From positions 186,001 to 250,000 of the forward strand of contig CP021229.1 of assembly GCA_003999685.1 (NCBI GenBank): a stretch of DNA of 64,000 bases, written 5' to 3'. The notes beneath the pieces are model-generated. The model had not been told where the DNA came from, searched no databases, and saw only the letters and a list, made by a program, of their open reading frames with translations. Of this stretch, positions 47,048 to 58,580 are shown piece by piece (the stretch's first letter is position 1; every line of letters begins with the position of its first letter). A program made the position numbers and the translations under genes. Source of the stretch: Taiwanofungus camphoratus (lineage: Eukaryota; Basidiomycota; Agaricomycetes; Polyporales; Taiwanofungaceae).

Positions 47048-50000
47048 ATGTTGATGGACGACGTTCCCGAGCTTAAGCGCGAGAGCACTACCAGCTCGCT
47101 CGAGAAGACGAAGGATGCGGGCAGCCTATATCCTGACCAGGAGAAGGTCGACGTTACAGAAGCTCCAGCGGATAACGACGACGAACCTGATGTCAAGGTT
47201 ATTGAGAAGGCACAGGACGTCGCGGTCGAGGTCAGCACCTGAGCATCACCCTTTCAATTTCAGCATCCTGTTAACACTACACGCAGATTCTCAGCTCGGA
47301 GGATCATCCAGAGCTCCCAGTGCTCACCTTCCGTTCCGTCTTTCTCGGGGTCGGACTCAGCGTGTTCAGCGCGGTGCTTGCAACGATCTACACATTTAAG
47401 CCACAGGTATGTAACCGCAATCCCTAATTTATACGAAATTTCAACGCCGTTGGATCTTTTAAAGAACGCTACAGTCTCCCAATTGTTCTGTTTGATCATT
47501 GCTTATGTCCTGGGAACTCTCATGGCTAGTACGTGCTGTCTTTACTCCAGCGACTTCTAACCTGAGGCTTTGCGTTGGCATTCTAGCTATAATCCCTTCT
47601 CATGGGTACTGGAGATATTTGAATCCCGGTCCATTCAATATCAAGGGTAATGTCCAATACAAATGATATCGAGTTCTCGCACCGACACCACCCTCTATCT
47701 CTTCAGAACATACAGTGATCGTGATCATGGCATCAACTGCATCATCCGTAGCAGTCGCTATGGAAGTCATTGCAGCATTGAGCAAGTGTCTATGGGTTGT
47801 ATCATCCTCACAAACTGTCCCCTCACTTTCTTTTCATCACAGACTTGTTCTATGACATTCGGCTGAACGCTGCTGTTGCAATATTCCAGATCTTTGCGAG
47901 CCAGATGATTGGATATGGTATCGCCGGCGTTCGTGAGTGTGTCCGGTTATTCGCAATGAGCCTCGACTTGACGCGCCATGTGCAGTACGGAATCTACTCG
48001 TGTACCCCACCTAGTAAGTCGTGTCTTGAAGATTATGACTATGATATTGGACTAAACTTTGTATCCGTCAGTGCTTTCTATCCTACCTACATTTCTGTGG
48101 TCAACCTTTTGCAGAGTCTGCATTATGGTGGCGCTCTAAACCACAAGAGACGGTCAGTAAAACCTTGTTCTTTGGTCTTAAAGTGAGGCTTATCAACACC
48201 TTTTAAATTGGCAGAAAGTATTTCTGGCTAGTGGTGCGTATCCTGACCTGTCAGTTTCAAACTCGTGTTATTTGTCTGACTTCGTCATGATTCGTCAGTT
48301 CGCGGGTATCTTCTTTTGGGAATGGTACGTTGCTTTCTTTCCTTCCTTTCGTTGTTTGGCTGAAGACGCCCAACAGGATCCCCCAGTACCCGTTCCCACT
48401 TCTCACAGCGATCTCGGTCATCTGTCTCATCGACAACGGTCGCAACATTTTCGTGCGCAATCTTTTTGGAGCCGGTTCAAGTAACGAGGGAATCGGGTTG
48501 TTCAGCTTCAGCACGAGCTGGACGCTGATTACACAAGGCTCGCCGCTTGTGTGGCCATGGCAGACGCGTACGTCACCATCGTCTTAGTTGAACCGACATC
48601 TATCTTCGTTCTCACTCCCTGCCGTTGGACAGAAATCAACTCGTATAGTGAGTCGCCTTCATTAGCTCCTTACTCGCTTAGTACCACCATTCATGTCGTC
48701 TTTCTAACCCGTCACTCCTATTCTCAAGTCGGCATGGCCATCGGATACATTGTTCTTACGGTGGCATACTATAAGAACTCCTTCAATGGCCGCAACCTTG
48801 ACTGGATGTCCACGTCGCTCTTCGGCTCGGATGGTAGCACGTACAATCAGAGCGCCATCCTGACGCCAGAGAATACACTCGACCCTGCGAAGTTGGCCCA
48901 GGTTGGCCTTCCCCGTTACACCACTACGTATACCATCAGCCAGATGTGCTACAACTTCAGCTTGGGAGCGGCGGTCGTGCACGTCTTGTTGTGGCACTGG
49001 GGTGATCTCAAGCGGGGTGAGGCTTCTGGCTTGCCTTCCCATGTCTGCATGCTAAGCGAACGTTTCATCTACGACATCGTAGCATTTGGCCAATTGCGAT
49101 TCTTGAAAAACTCTGACGATATTGACGACCCACATTATCAGGGTGGGTTTTTCTCCTCCTGCTCCTTGGCGTTGCTCATGATGACACTTGTTCAGAGATG
49201 AAGAAGTATAAGGAAGTTCCTCAGTGGTGGTATCTGGCACTCTTCCTTGTGTCCCTGGGTGTTGGGATTGGTTGCAGCGTGAGTGGTCATTGCTTCTGGT
49301 TCTCTCTAGTCACCTCAAAGGGCTGACTCGATACCAGTACACGACTGGCAAAGCACTATTGCCATGGTGGAGTATCCTGCTATTTACTGTGATAAGCTTC
49401 TTCATTGCCGTCTGTCTTGGATTTAGTGGGTCCCATCATCTATCTTACGTTATTGCGGCTTTCTGACTTCATCCATCCTGTCTTATATTTGCTCCCAGTC
49501 ATGGCCACGACTGGCTTCAGCATTTCCATCAAGTATGCCATCCAAATCTTGGCCGCTTTCATTCATCCCGGAAACCCAATGTACGTCCATTTCTTTTCAT
49601 CATGGTCCATACTGACGACATGGCTACTTCCATGAAACCCACATATGATCTGCCATCGGACGTTTGTTCGAAATGTTGCTAACCTAGTGCCGTGATGTAT
49701 GTCAACTTGTACGGCAACAGCACTTCATATCAGACTCTTTACATGCTTCAAGGTAATCGCGTTCAGAACGTCTACTCTGTTGCAGTATGTTGACTACCAC
49801 GATCGTGCACACAGATCTGAAGTTGGGACAGTACACGAAAATACCACCTCGATGGACATTTGCGGCACAGATGGCCGGCTCGATCTTAGGCTCGATTTTC
49901 AATTACACTAGTAAGCATTTGGCAACCATATTGATCGCACGATCAAATTAATACTCTCGATCGTCAGTGATGATTTCGATAGTGGACAACAACCGTGCAG

Positions 50001-50826
50001 TCCTTTTGGACCCCGTAGGAACCCGTGTGGTGAGTCTGGCCGCATGCAATAACAGCAGATGATCGATACATAACACTGACGAGCTGGATAGTGGAGCGGA
50101 TGGATCATCCAAGGTTATAATTCTGCTTCAGTGGCAATGGGAGCTCTTGGAAAGGAGCTGTACGCATTTCAGTGTCGTTTATTTCTTTGAAGACCACTCA
50201 CGTACTATGCAACTAATTAATCAGGTTCACCTATGGCAAACCGTACTATCTTGTCGCCTTCGCAATCTTCATTGGTCTGGCATTCCCCATTCCGTTCTGG
50301 CTCGTACATAGATATTCCCCACCAGGCTCGCGCATTGCTAAGATCGCGGCATATATAAATACGCCTATTGTTGCTCTTTATGTTGGCTACCTGCCATACT
50401 CCGTCAACGGACAGTGGTGGTACGTGGTTCTAGTAAATTTATCGATATGCTTCCCCAACCTGACTCCCCCGGTGTACAGGTCATGTCTTGTGATTGGGCT
50501 CGCATCACAGTGGTGGGCTCGCAGGTATCGACCGGGATGGTTCAAGAAGTACAACTACCTGACTTCCGCCGCGTTAGACGGCGGAAGTCAAGTGATTCTG
50601 TTCATTCTTGTACGTTTACTTCTGTTTCGGCTACACGTGGCCATCCAGCTCATATTTGGCGCAGAGTTTTGCTGTGTTCGGGGCAAGCGGAAATGCAATT
50701 GCTTTTCCCTACTGGTGCGTGGCTTCCGTTGTGGCCGTTACTGATCCATTCTCTAACCGGGCGCAATGTAGGTGGGGAAATCCGGAGAATTTATCGGTGG
50801 ATAGGTGCGCCCTAACGGACGGTTGA
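47048..50826 (+). CDS. OPT-family oligopeptide transporter
   Basis: It is a proton-coupled plasma-membrane importer of small peptides (glutathione, tetra/pentapeptides) by family. The acidic cytosolic N-terminus (MLMDDVPELKRES, about 80 residues) precedes LPVLTFRSVFLGVGLSVFSA, the first helix. The OPT signature NPGPFNIKEHTVIVIMAS follows at about residue 165. Later blocks are NAAVAIFQIFASQMIGYGIA, FNGRNLDWMSTSLFGSDG, YNQSAILTPENTLDPAKLAQ, VVHVLLWHWGDLKR, GWFKKYNYLTSAALDGGSQV and the C-terminus WGNPENLSVDRCALTDG. More than ten short introns interrupt the gene; only some junctions were fixed by eye (for example exon 1 ends near 47230). The two ATGs at 47048 and 47054 are both possible starts. 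The ends are firm and the middle is approximate. Confidence 0.92.
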
Positions 50827-51305
50827 AGGTAGATTTGTAGACCTAGATTACACTTGACGGCCATTTCGTACTGTATTTTCAATGTAAAGGTGTCATATAT
50901 AAGCAATTGCAGACCCGCGCGCGTGTTGTCCGTTGAAAGTATGCTGATCGTATATATTTTCGAAGGATGTCCGCACTCACAGCTCGAAGCGAAGGCATGG
51001 CGAACGTGATCATAGTCGCTTTGCCAACAATATAACGTCTGCACTGTTTATTCACATTTTTCCTTCACTGTATTCCAGGCACAAGCTGTCCAGCCTCTCA
51101 ATAACCACTCACCGTTTGTCTCGGGTCCGACTGATGTGAAAAGCCTCGTCATGGTTCCATTTACTATATGCATGTTGTAGTCCAAGATATCCTGAGACCG
51201 ACCGTTGTTGTGTCCAAAACTATCTCCACTTTACCCAAAGAAAAGCTCTGCGATTAGCTATGCCATAGTATATAATACGGGCATAGTGGTATTGCAAATA
51301 CCTGT
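50827..51305. other. convergent intergenic region
   Basis: It lies between OPT (+) and the dynamin-like gene (-) and holds both 3' UTRs. No gene seen. Confidence 0.5.
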
Positions 51306-54300
51306 CTAATTGGACAGTCCGAAGTTCAGCAGCTCTACGGAGGCGCTTTTCAATCTCTTCTTCTTGCTCAAGAGCTCATTTCTCATCCGCACGATGTCAA
51401 GACCCTCGGCTAAGTATGAAGCACACCGGGCGGCCGATTTTGACGACCCAAGACGAAGCTTTTGAATAAGAAAGCCCTGCAGCCTGTCTGCAAACTCAAA
51501 CAAAAATTCGTGCTCGATGGTGAGGGGTACAGTGTCAATCACCCGCTGGATCCGATATTCAGGAATCAGCATTTGAAATCCTGTAAAAGTTGAGACCATC
51601 ATACTTTGTACGCGACTTGAAAGTAACCCCTGACTTCCGCCATCAGCTGAAGTTCATCCTCGTATACGTCCGGTGGGTTGAGCTTGCCAAAATCTTTGGC
51701 TTCTAATCCCTGATAACCTAGCCGAGTCAAAATTGCCAAAGCATCTGCCTCCAGCGTTGCACGATCCTCATTTGTTTTACGTTTAGGTGCAAGAGGCGGG
51801 GATGACGGGGATATACTCCTTCGCATCCGGTCTAGTGGTCTTGATACTGGTCCCACAGATGATGCCATCCTACCCTCATCTATAGAGGTCGACCCTTCAT
51901 CGAGCCTAGACCTACTATTAGCATTGTTTCTAGGCTCGTTGTCGGCCTCGTCCTTAGACTTGCTGTAGGTATTGTCTTCAGGCTCGCTGTCGGTCTCATC
52001 TTCAGAATCGCTGTCGGTCTCATCTTCAGAATCGCTACTATCAGTCTCGTCTTTAGACTTGTTGTCCGTGACACAATTGCTGGCATCCTGACCCGCCCTA
52101 CGAGAGCGGTCGTTCACCTCCGCTTTGTCGTGTTTGAAAGTTCCATCGGCGGAAGTCGTCTTGGGCAGCGGCTTGACTACTCTCTCCTGACTAGACTGAC
52201 AGCTCGCTGAAGCGGCTGGTCGCAACTTAGGCGTCGACCGGTGAGGTGCAACAGCCGTCGAATTTGGTTCCATAATCACTTTGTCGATGATCAATCAGTC
52301 ACACGCCGATTTCACTATCACACAACTGAGATTCTTACCGCCTCGCGCAGCCTCAGTAACGTCTCCTTTCCCAGTTTTTCTCCTTTTCGCAGCACGCTGC
52401 TGGGTTTCAACCTTGCGTGCCCGGACATCTTTGTAATATGCTAACCATTTCTCTTTGCATACAACAAAGTAATGCGTATTCTGCGTATACGCAGTACTTT
52501 CGAGCTTCAACACCTTGTGGATCGACGATTCGGCCACATCATGTCATAATTTGATAAGCTCTGAAATAACCGACCTTGGAAGATCACGGAGTAAGTCGGC
52601 ACTGACGCTTTACTGAGTAATTAGACCGACTTGAAGTCGACTCACTTCACGCGATACTCTAGCCTCTTATACCGACGAAACTTAGATTGAATGAGGTGCG
52701 ACAGTGTTCGGTCAAATGCTTCATGTACCTCCCTGAAAGTCTCTTGTGCATATGGACACCACCTTGACTGGTAAGCCGCGATAAGAACTATCTTCGCCCG
52801 GTATGGCACATTGTTGGGCAGCTCGCGTGTAAGACACCTGAGGTAGGAAGGATTGCAGACCTAGCTATGTGACGAGGCCACGCGACGCACCCCTGTATAT
52901 GCTCTCGGATATCTTGTAAGTAGATTGGACCTCCAGGCGCGAATATATCAACGATGCGTCTTTCACCCTTAATGTAATCAGCCCTTGGCTCATCGGCTGG
53001 ATCCATAACAAAGTTCGGCGCAGTATGGCAAATATTCTGCTTGAATTGCCGGTAGATTTCGCGGGTCTCTCGTACAAGGGCAGCAGTACTGGAAGCACCG
53101 CGAATGTACGACACGACGTCACCGCAGAAACTGATGACAAGGCTGAGAACTTCTACCGAGGGTTCTGTAGCGAGCGGGGGCGGAAGAGTCGACAACTCCT
53201 TAGGACACGCCACAAGTTGCGTGGTGACTTGTGCTTTGTGCTTGGAGGTCTGGAATTCTGCCAGAGACGCGAGCAAGTTCAGCGCCGTCGCTCACATTCT
53301 ATCAATAATTCCCGTAAGGAGTTGACTGAGGTTCGCGACCAGATTCGATGTACCGAGATGGCGTTGATGTGTCGACGTTGACTAGGGTAATGTCTGTTCA
53401 AAGAATTTAGCCTCCACTGCGCGCGCTTCGGGAATTGTGATACGATCTGCTCTTTCCGCGTCATCTGGCTGACGGGTACAGTAATACCCGTGTTTCAACG
53501 GGAATCGGCGACCCTCAAGGATATCAAGCCACAGATCTCGGGCTTTAGTTGCTCCAGGCAGGAGGGTGTCTGGCTTCGTCATGACACCTATGATGGCGAG
53601 ACATTAAGTTGACTGAGTAAGAGACATTGTGGGCATTTACTTGCCTATTGTGCGCATGCCATGCGGGTCGGCCTGCTTTGCGAGACGCATTGCTTTCTGA
53701 TTCTCAATATCATCTGGACGCAGATAGAAATGTAAAGGAGAAACGAAGACTGCTGGTAAAGCAAACTGACCGCTCCATCGGCAACGTTACGAGGATCAGA
53801 CAATTACCCTGAATGTGAGATGGAACAAGGTCTTCGACAAGCTCGACCGTTTTGGGATCAGCATTTTGGATGATCCCTGGTGCAAGTCATCAGATGTCAG
53901 AATGGGCGTACACTGAGTACCTTGCGAACAGCTCACCGAGAAGATCAATGAATGATAGGTCTGTCAGATCAGGACCGGCTACATCAAGACAAACTGCGTT
54001 CCTTGAGAATTTCAATGCTTTTTTCGACTCATACGTTCCGTTTTTGAGCTCGTCAAAACTCATTGTAGCAAACGACGAGGCTTTTCTACGTGGATTAAGC
54101 ACAGCAGCCTGGGCGCGTCGAAGGGCAAGCTCTACCTCAGCTTTGTTGGTAAGGACACCGCCGAAGGGAACTTCCTTGACTTCATCCATAGGCGTTCCGT
54201 CAGGATTGAATTCTTGGCGAATAGAAACTTGGCACGACCATGAGCCATCAGAGAACGAAAGGCGGCATTCCATCGGACACCGAGTACAAGTTCCCGCATC

Positions 54301-54654
54301 ACGCGGAACACTAATCTACAGGTTATCGCGCATGTCGAACTTTTTGATTAAAATTTCAAGGATATGTGAATGAAGTAAGGCATCGACTCACATCTAATAT
54401 AGCTTCCACATTTTCCCGCGCTTTGATTCCCAATGACAGCAATGCGTGGCAAATCCAAGTCGGCCTGTGCTCTGCGGTGACACAAATTAGTCGATGGCAG
54501 TATTGCTAAACTTGCGAAAATATTACATACCCAATAGCACGCAGTCGGTTTATAAGAGCAAGAAGTTTTTTCCGACGCTTCACATAGCTACTGTCCGAAT
54601 TGGACAAGGTCGCGTCGGGCTCGAAAGTACGAGTCAGAGCGGAATCAATAGAGT
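51306..54654 (-). pseudogene. dynamin-family GTPase gene, probably broken at its P-loop
   Basis: Dynamins are self-assembling membrane-remodelling GTPases. Minus-strand blocks are RIAVIGNQSAGK (P-loop, near 54430), VPRDAGTCTRCPMECRL, DVAGPDLTDLSFIDLLG (DxxG), TKPDTLLPGATKARDLWLDI (TKPD, near 53560), middle domain (IRGASSTAALVRETREIYRQ, RELPNNVPYRAKI), then an acidic linker, then the GTPase effector domain (LGKLNPPDVYEDELQLMAEV, CASYLAEGLDI) ending NFGLSN at 51306. After GNQSAGK the expected Ser/Thr-Ser-Leu codons are absent and the frame shifts before VEAI, so nucleotide binding would fail. No in-frame ATG was found upstream of 54655, where an inverted-repeat element begins. The rest of the frame is well kept, so decay is recent, or a splice form I cannot see rescues it. 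A 30-bp tandem repeat codes for the acidic linker. Confidence 0.72.
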
Positions 54655-54751
54655 GTATCTGCAGAGACCTAGGTCTCCGTTATCGGCCAATCAGGAGGCG
54701 GAAACGTAAGAAAATTTCCTTTTTGGCCGTGACCTAGGTCTCTGCAGATAC
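54655..54751. repeat. 97 bp element with perfect 21-bp terminal inverted repeats
   Basis: GTATCTGCAGAGACCTAGGTC at 54655-54675 is the exact reverse complement of 54731-54751. The interior has a second small inverted pair (GGCCAA/TTGGCC). No clear target duplication. It lies against the 5' end of the dynamin-like gene. It could be a tiny MITE or a hairpin-forming regulatory element. Confidence 0.75.
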
Positions 54752-54964
54752 GTTCTAATGCGACCAGTTGGCGTGTTTCAAGGTTGAAGGTAGTCTTCAC
54801 AAGCAATAGAGTAGACCAAGCACTTCTTGTCCGATCAGTACTGGAAAAGCACTGATTGCACCCTATCCGAATGACAATTGAACTGGTCGAGTCGAATTAC
54901 CAGCCTAAGGCCAACAGTGCCAGCTTTGATATATATCCGACATCACGTGATCGCGCTCAGGCAG

Positions 54965-55421
54965 CCGCCAATCCCTATACGAGCTTTGATCCCCGAAATT
55001 GGGGGCCTGGGAGCCGAAATGTTCGATGCAAATAACCGAATTTCTGGCCCGCCGGGGTGCATTGTTGGGTGCCAAAAATCACCGAAAATGGACCGATAAA
55101 CGGGAGGTCCGGTGCCTAACCACCGAGATGGGGGATTTCCGGACATGGAGACAACCATTACAGTCATGCTTCCGGTCAGGTGCCGATCTAAAAAGATTTT
55201 TTCGGTGAAAAACAGGGTGGTGCTCCAACAGCGCGGAATACATTTCGAGGGGCAAATATGGCAGGCAAATCAGGCTGCGAGCTTTTTGGAGGTTCGATCC
55301 CATTTTTAACTGAAAATGACCATTTTCGGCCAATGTTATGTGAGGAATCCCCGAAATTGGCCATGCTCGGACCGCCGAAAAAGGTTATGTTCGGGATCAA
55401 AGCTCTTATAGGGATTGGCGG
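54965..55421. mobile_element. non-autonomous DNA transposon (MITE-like), 457 bp
   Basis: The left end CCGCCAATCCCTATACGAGC and onward (TTTGATCCC) matches the reverse complement of the right end over 29 bases with one mismatch (C/A at base 16). Sub-terminal CCCCGAAATTGG occurs near both ends in inverted relation to a partial extent. No transposase frame; no target duplication recognised, so the superfamily is open. Confidence 0.8.
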
Positions 55422-56564
55422 TGGTCCTCGTGAGTAAAGGTTGTACTAGTAAGTGCATCCAGCTTTTCCTTGCATTTATGTGATCTTCCAGCACGATCAA
55501 ATGCAGGAAGCAGCCAACTCTGGAACATTCATGTGTCCATTCCGGGAGTCGGTCAGCGTCCTACAGCAGCACCATCAGAAAAATCATGGCAGCTCCCGGT
55601 GCTACTCCAGCTACAACCAAATCTATTGTGCTATATAGTATTATAGAGGGTACGCTCTGTGAAAAAGCATAGTCGACATCGGTGCAACAATTGCAGGGCA
55701 GTCATGCACTAGTTGCGACGCGTTCAGGTTGGTGCATTATTGTCCCGGAGGCGCCCGCCCAAGTTGAGATTTGTCACGGTTCAAACATTCGCTGTTGACT
55801 TGGAAGACGGAGTCGATGTGAGGCTGTCAATTTTTTCGCGATTGCAACGCTTGTCAGTTTCTGCTAATGTTCAGTCCATGCTCCCGATCGTCGTAAGTCA
55901 TTTATTTATCTCATTTAAAGATAAATCCAGAACGACTCCTTGGAAGAATGACTGACTCAATATCCGTGATTGCGGACGCTAGCTCTTACCTCAATAACTC
56001 TACGTAGTCTCGCCAAGCCGGGTGGCGTACAGAACAAATATCCAATACAGAAGAGTATCAAATTGCCTTTTCAAGCAGTACATGCTGCCGAAGGTCAGAA
56101 GTCTCACAGCTACGATCTCCACCCTCCACTAGTCGTTGTCAATAGCAACGAAGGTCAGGATGTGGTCTGTAATAAGAACAGGCACCATTTTCTCCCGAAC
56201 CCACAACCAGTGACTTCTCCCGTCCGGCATTCATACATGTATCTCAGGCGTTCCCTATGGCTTGCTGATGCTATGTCGCGGTGATTAGGCATCACCATTC
56301 ATCTTCGAGGACGAAGATGTCAGATTGTCACACAGCTTCTGTATCTAATCACAACAATAACATATACGCCGGTAGCTGACTCTAGTCATTACTTATTAAA
56401 TTGTACAGCGCAGAAATATCGAATCCATGAAACCATTCTTCCGCTGAATCCAACTGCAAGCTCTACATGGCCAAACGTTGTGCAGCAGCATACGTCTTTC
56501 CATTTCCCGTTCTGCTAGTGTACACACGGCAGCAAAATAGTTATTGTAATACCAGCCATCAAGT
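55422..56564. other. 1.1 kb without a supported gene
   Basis: Short open frames on both strands (for example 55713-55955 +) lack domain similarity or convincing splice partners. It could hold a degraded gene. Confidence 0.4.
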
Positions 56565-56765
56565 CTAACAGCAGCAAGCGGTCTGACGGCCCTCCAAAGC
56601 AGCTGCTTCGCGCTCACTGTGCATGATATACAATATAGTGAGTATACATCATGATCGAGCTTTTTTCTCTGAAACTCACCGCATGCAGGCACTCTCAGGT
56701 GTAGGAACTGCAAGCGCTCCTATGGCCAGGACAGCCACGACTGAGAGAATGATCTTGAATTGCAT
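56565..56765 (-). CDS. tiny secreted peptide precursor ending Cys-Cys-Cys (46 aa)
   Basis: Two exons (56765-56680 and 56616-56565) are joined across a 63-bp GTGAGT...CACAG intron. The product has 46 residues. Residues 1-20 are a classical signal peptide (MQFKIILSVVAVLAIGALA, then VP). A short charged segment (ACMREREAAALEGRQ) follows and the chain ends TACCC. Signal peptide plus short Cys-ending tail suggests a secreted effector-like or signalling peptide (inference). A second possible intron (GTTAGA donor in the last codons) would extend the protein toward 56396; I prefer the short form but cannot exclude the long one. Confidence 0.5.
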
Positions 56766-58580
56766 TGAGAACTTCAAAGTGTGAGACGACAACTAGATAG
56801 CTGGATGTCTGCCTACGTTAGCCAGAGACGGAACAGGTGAGGAGGAGCTAGATACCTGAAAATGTGTAGCCGAGGACTGACAATGGCGCTCAGTCAGGCA
56901 AATTCTTATATACGGTGAGGTGGGGTCCTTGATTTGGTAAGATAATGTCGTTTGGTCGTGCATAACATGGCTAGTAGAAAACCCCTACGTAGGTCCATGT
57001 TTGAAGGAACGAAGGGAGCGATCGGATCTCCGGATCTCAAGCAGAGCCGCGGGACCACCACACCCTGGCTAGTGGCGCTCGGAAGTGCTCGCGGACATGC
57101 GCATCAAGGCCTAAACGCAATTTACCAAGTCTCCAGTCTGAGTGAGACTGTTGGGCATCCGAAACAATATGCAGTGGACTACAGCGCCGGTAAAGTAATC
57201 GACGTGATAAATGCGTGGAGGAACTGCCATCACTCAGCATCACGTCCTCGGCGGACTTACCTGAGCGTACTTCAGAATGAGTATTAGGGATGTTTTTCCC
57301 TGCGTGGAGGATCATGTACTTGTCGTTCATCTATCAAGGCGGTGAACATGCGTCGATTGTTGCGTCTTTCAAAAGGACAGTCAGTCGTCATGCTGACAAC
57401 AAATGTCAAGTGCCTCTCGTGGTAGCGCACAATCTGAAGGCACGAAATCTGTGTATCCTCATCGGGTGTTGATCAACCAGGTTAGCACACTTACGCGGCT
57501 AGGCGGTTAGTTGAAAAGCTATAGTGAATTGTTTTGAATAAGTGTGTATCGGATAGATTTCAGCATCTTCTCCCGGACACTTTCTGCCAATCGGCTTCTA
57601 GTAATCTTTCCCTTGTCTTCGTAAATGGTCCCGAACGTGCACCGTGTAGACAAGCTAACCTCACCTGCTGCCCAGTGCGCTCTATCACCACCACCGTGAT
57701 TTTCTGTCAGGTCACGACCGCATTCTTCCCACCGGGCTCCACAACTGTATGTACTACTTACGGCCATCCAATGATGGTGTCTTTTTGCTATCGTCCGTGA
57801 TCAGACCCATGATATCCAAGTATGCAGCATAACTTGTGTGCCTGCCACATCGTGAGGACTGTCAATACGGACAGCCGGTTATCATCGCTCTTCGTACCTA
57901 GATTTGAGATCTACAATTAAATTTGCTCACATACAAGGTTGACCGGGAACTAGTACTAAAACCTTCTAGGACCGCATATTGGAATTGTACAGGTACTAGG
58001 TAAACGTGCATGGCTTTCGAAGTCAAAAACGCCCGTGACGGCCTGCCAGTGACACGGTTATGGCATGTTGCGGGTGCTCTCAGGCTCGTGATTTGCTTTA
58101 GACGGTCCCGTCGTCCTTAGATTATGACTTTCACGTCCCTCTTGGGAGTCTCAAAATTCACGGTTGAAGAGCGGTGTGAAGTCGGTAGACGCGTAGGTCG
58201 ATATCACGCGATGGCAAAAGTAAGCACTCAGCCTGAGCCCTGTGCGGCAATCAGGTGCCGTGATGGTGAGACCATCCGGAGTCAGTACGTGCCAAATGGC
58301 TCGACAGAGCTGCCGTGATTCGGGATGCGCACATTGCTCCTAGTGCTGCCATACTAAGTACTTCCAGGCCGCAACCATACCCTCGAGAACCGCCTCGTCG
58401 TGCTCGTCAATGGTGCGCTTTCACTTTGGCACGGTTCCTTGTTAATCGCACACTTTTCGCACAAGTATCGTGAACGCTCTGTTACGTGAAAGACGAAGGT
58501 AAAATACGAAGGTGAAATCAGTTGGCTCGGGAGTCACAGCCGCTTCGCGCACGTCTCGTCATCCTAGGGTCGAGGCCACC
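56766..58580. other. 1.8 kb without a supported gene
   Basis: No frame with recognisable domain, splice logic or signal. It includes the promoters of the small secreted peptide gene and of the DUF6533 gene. Confidence 0.4.

Noticed and set aside
55285-55300. GGTTCGATCCC, a Pol III B-box match inside the 457-bp element
   Set aside because: No A box at proper distance and no cloverleaf; chance match.
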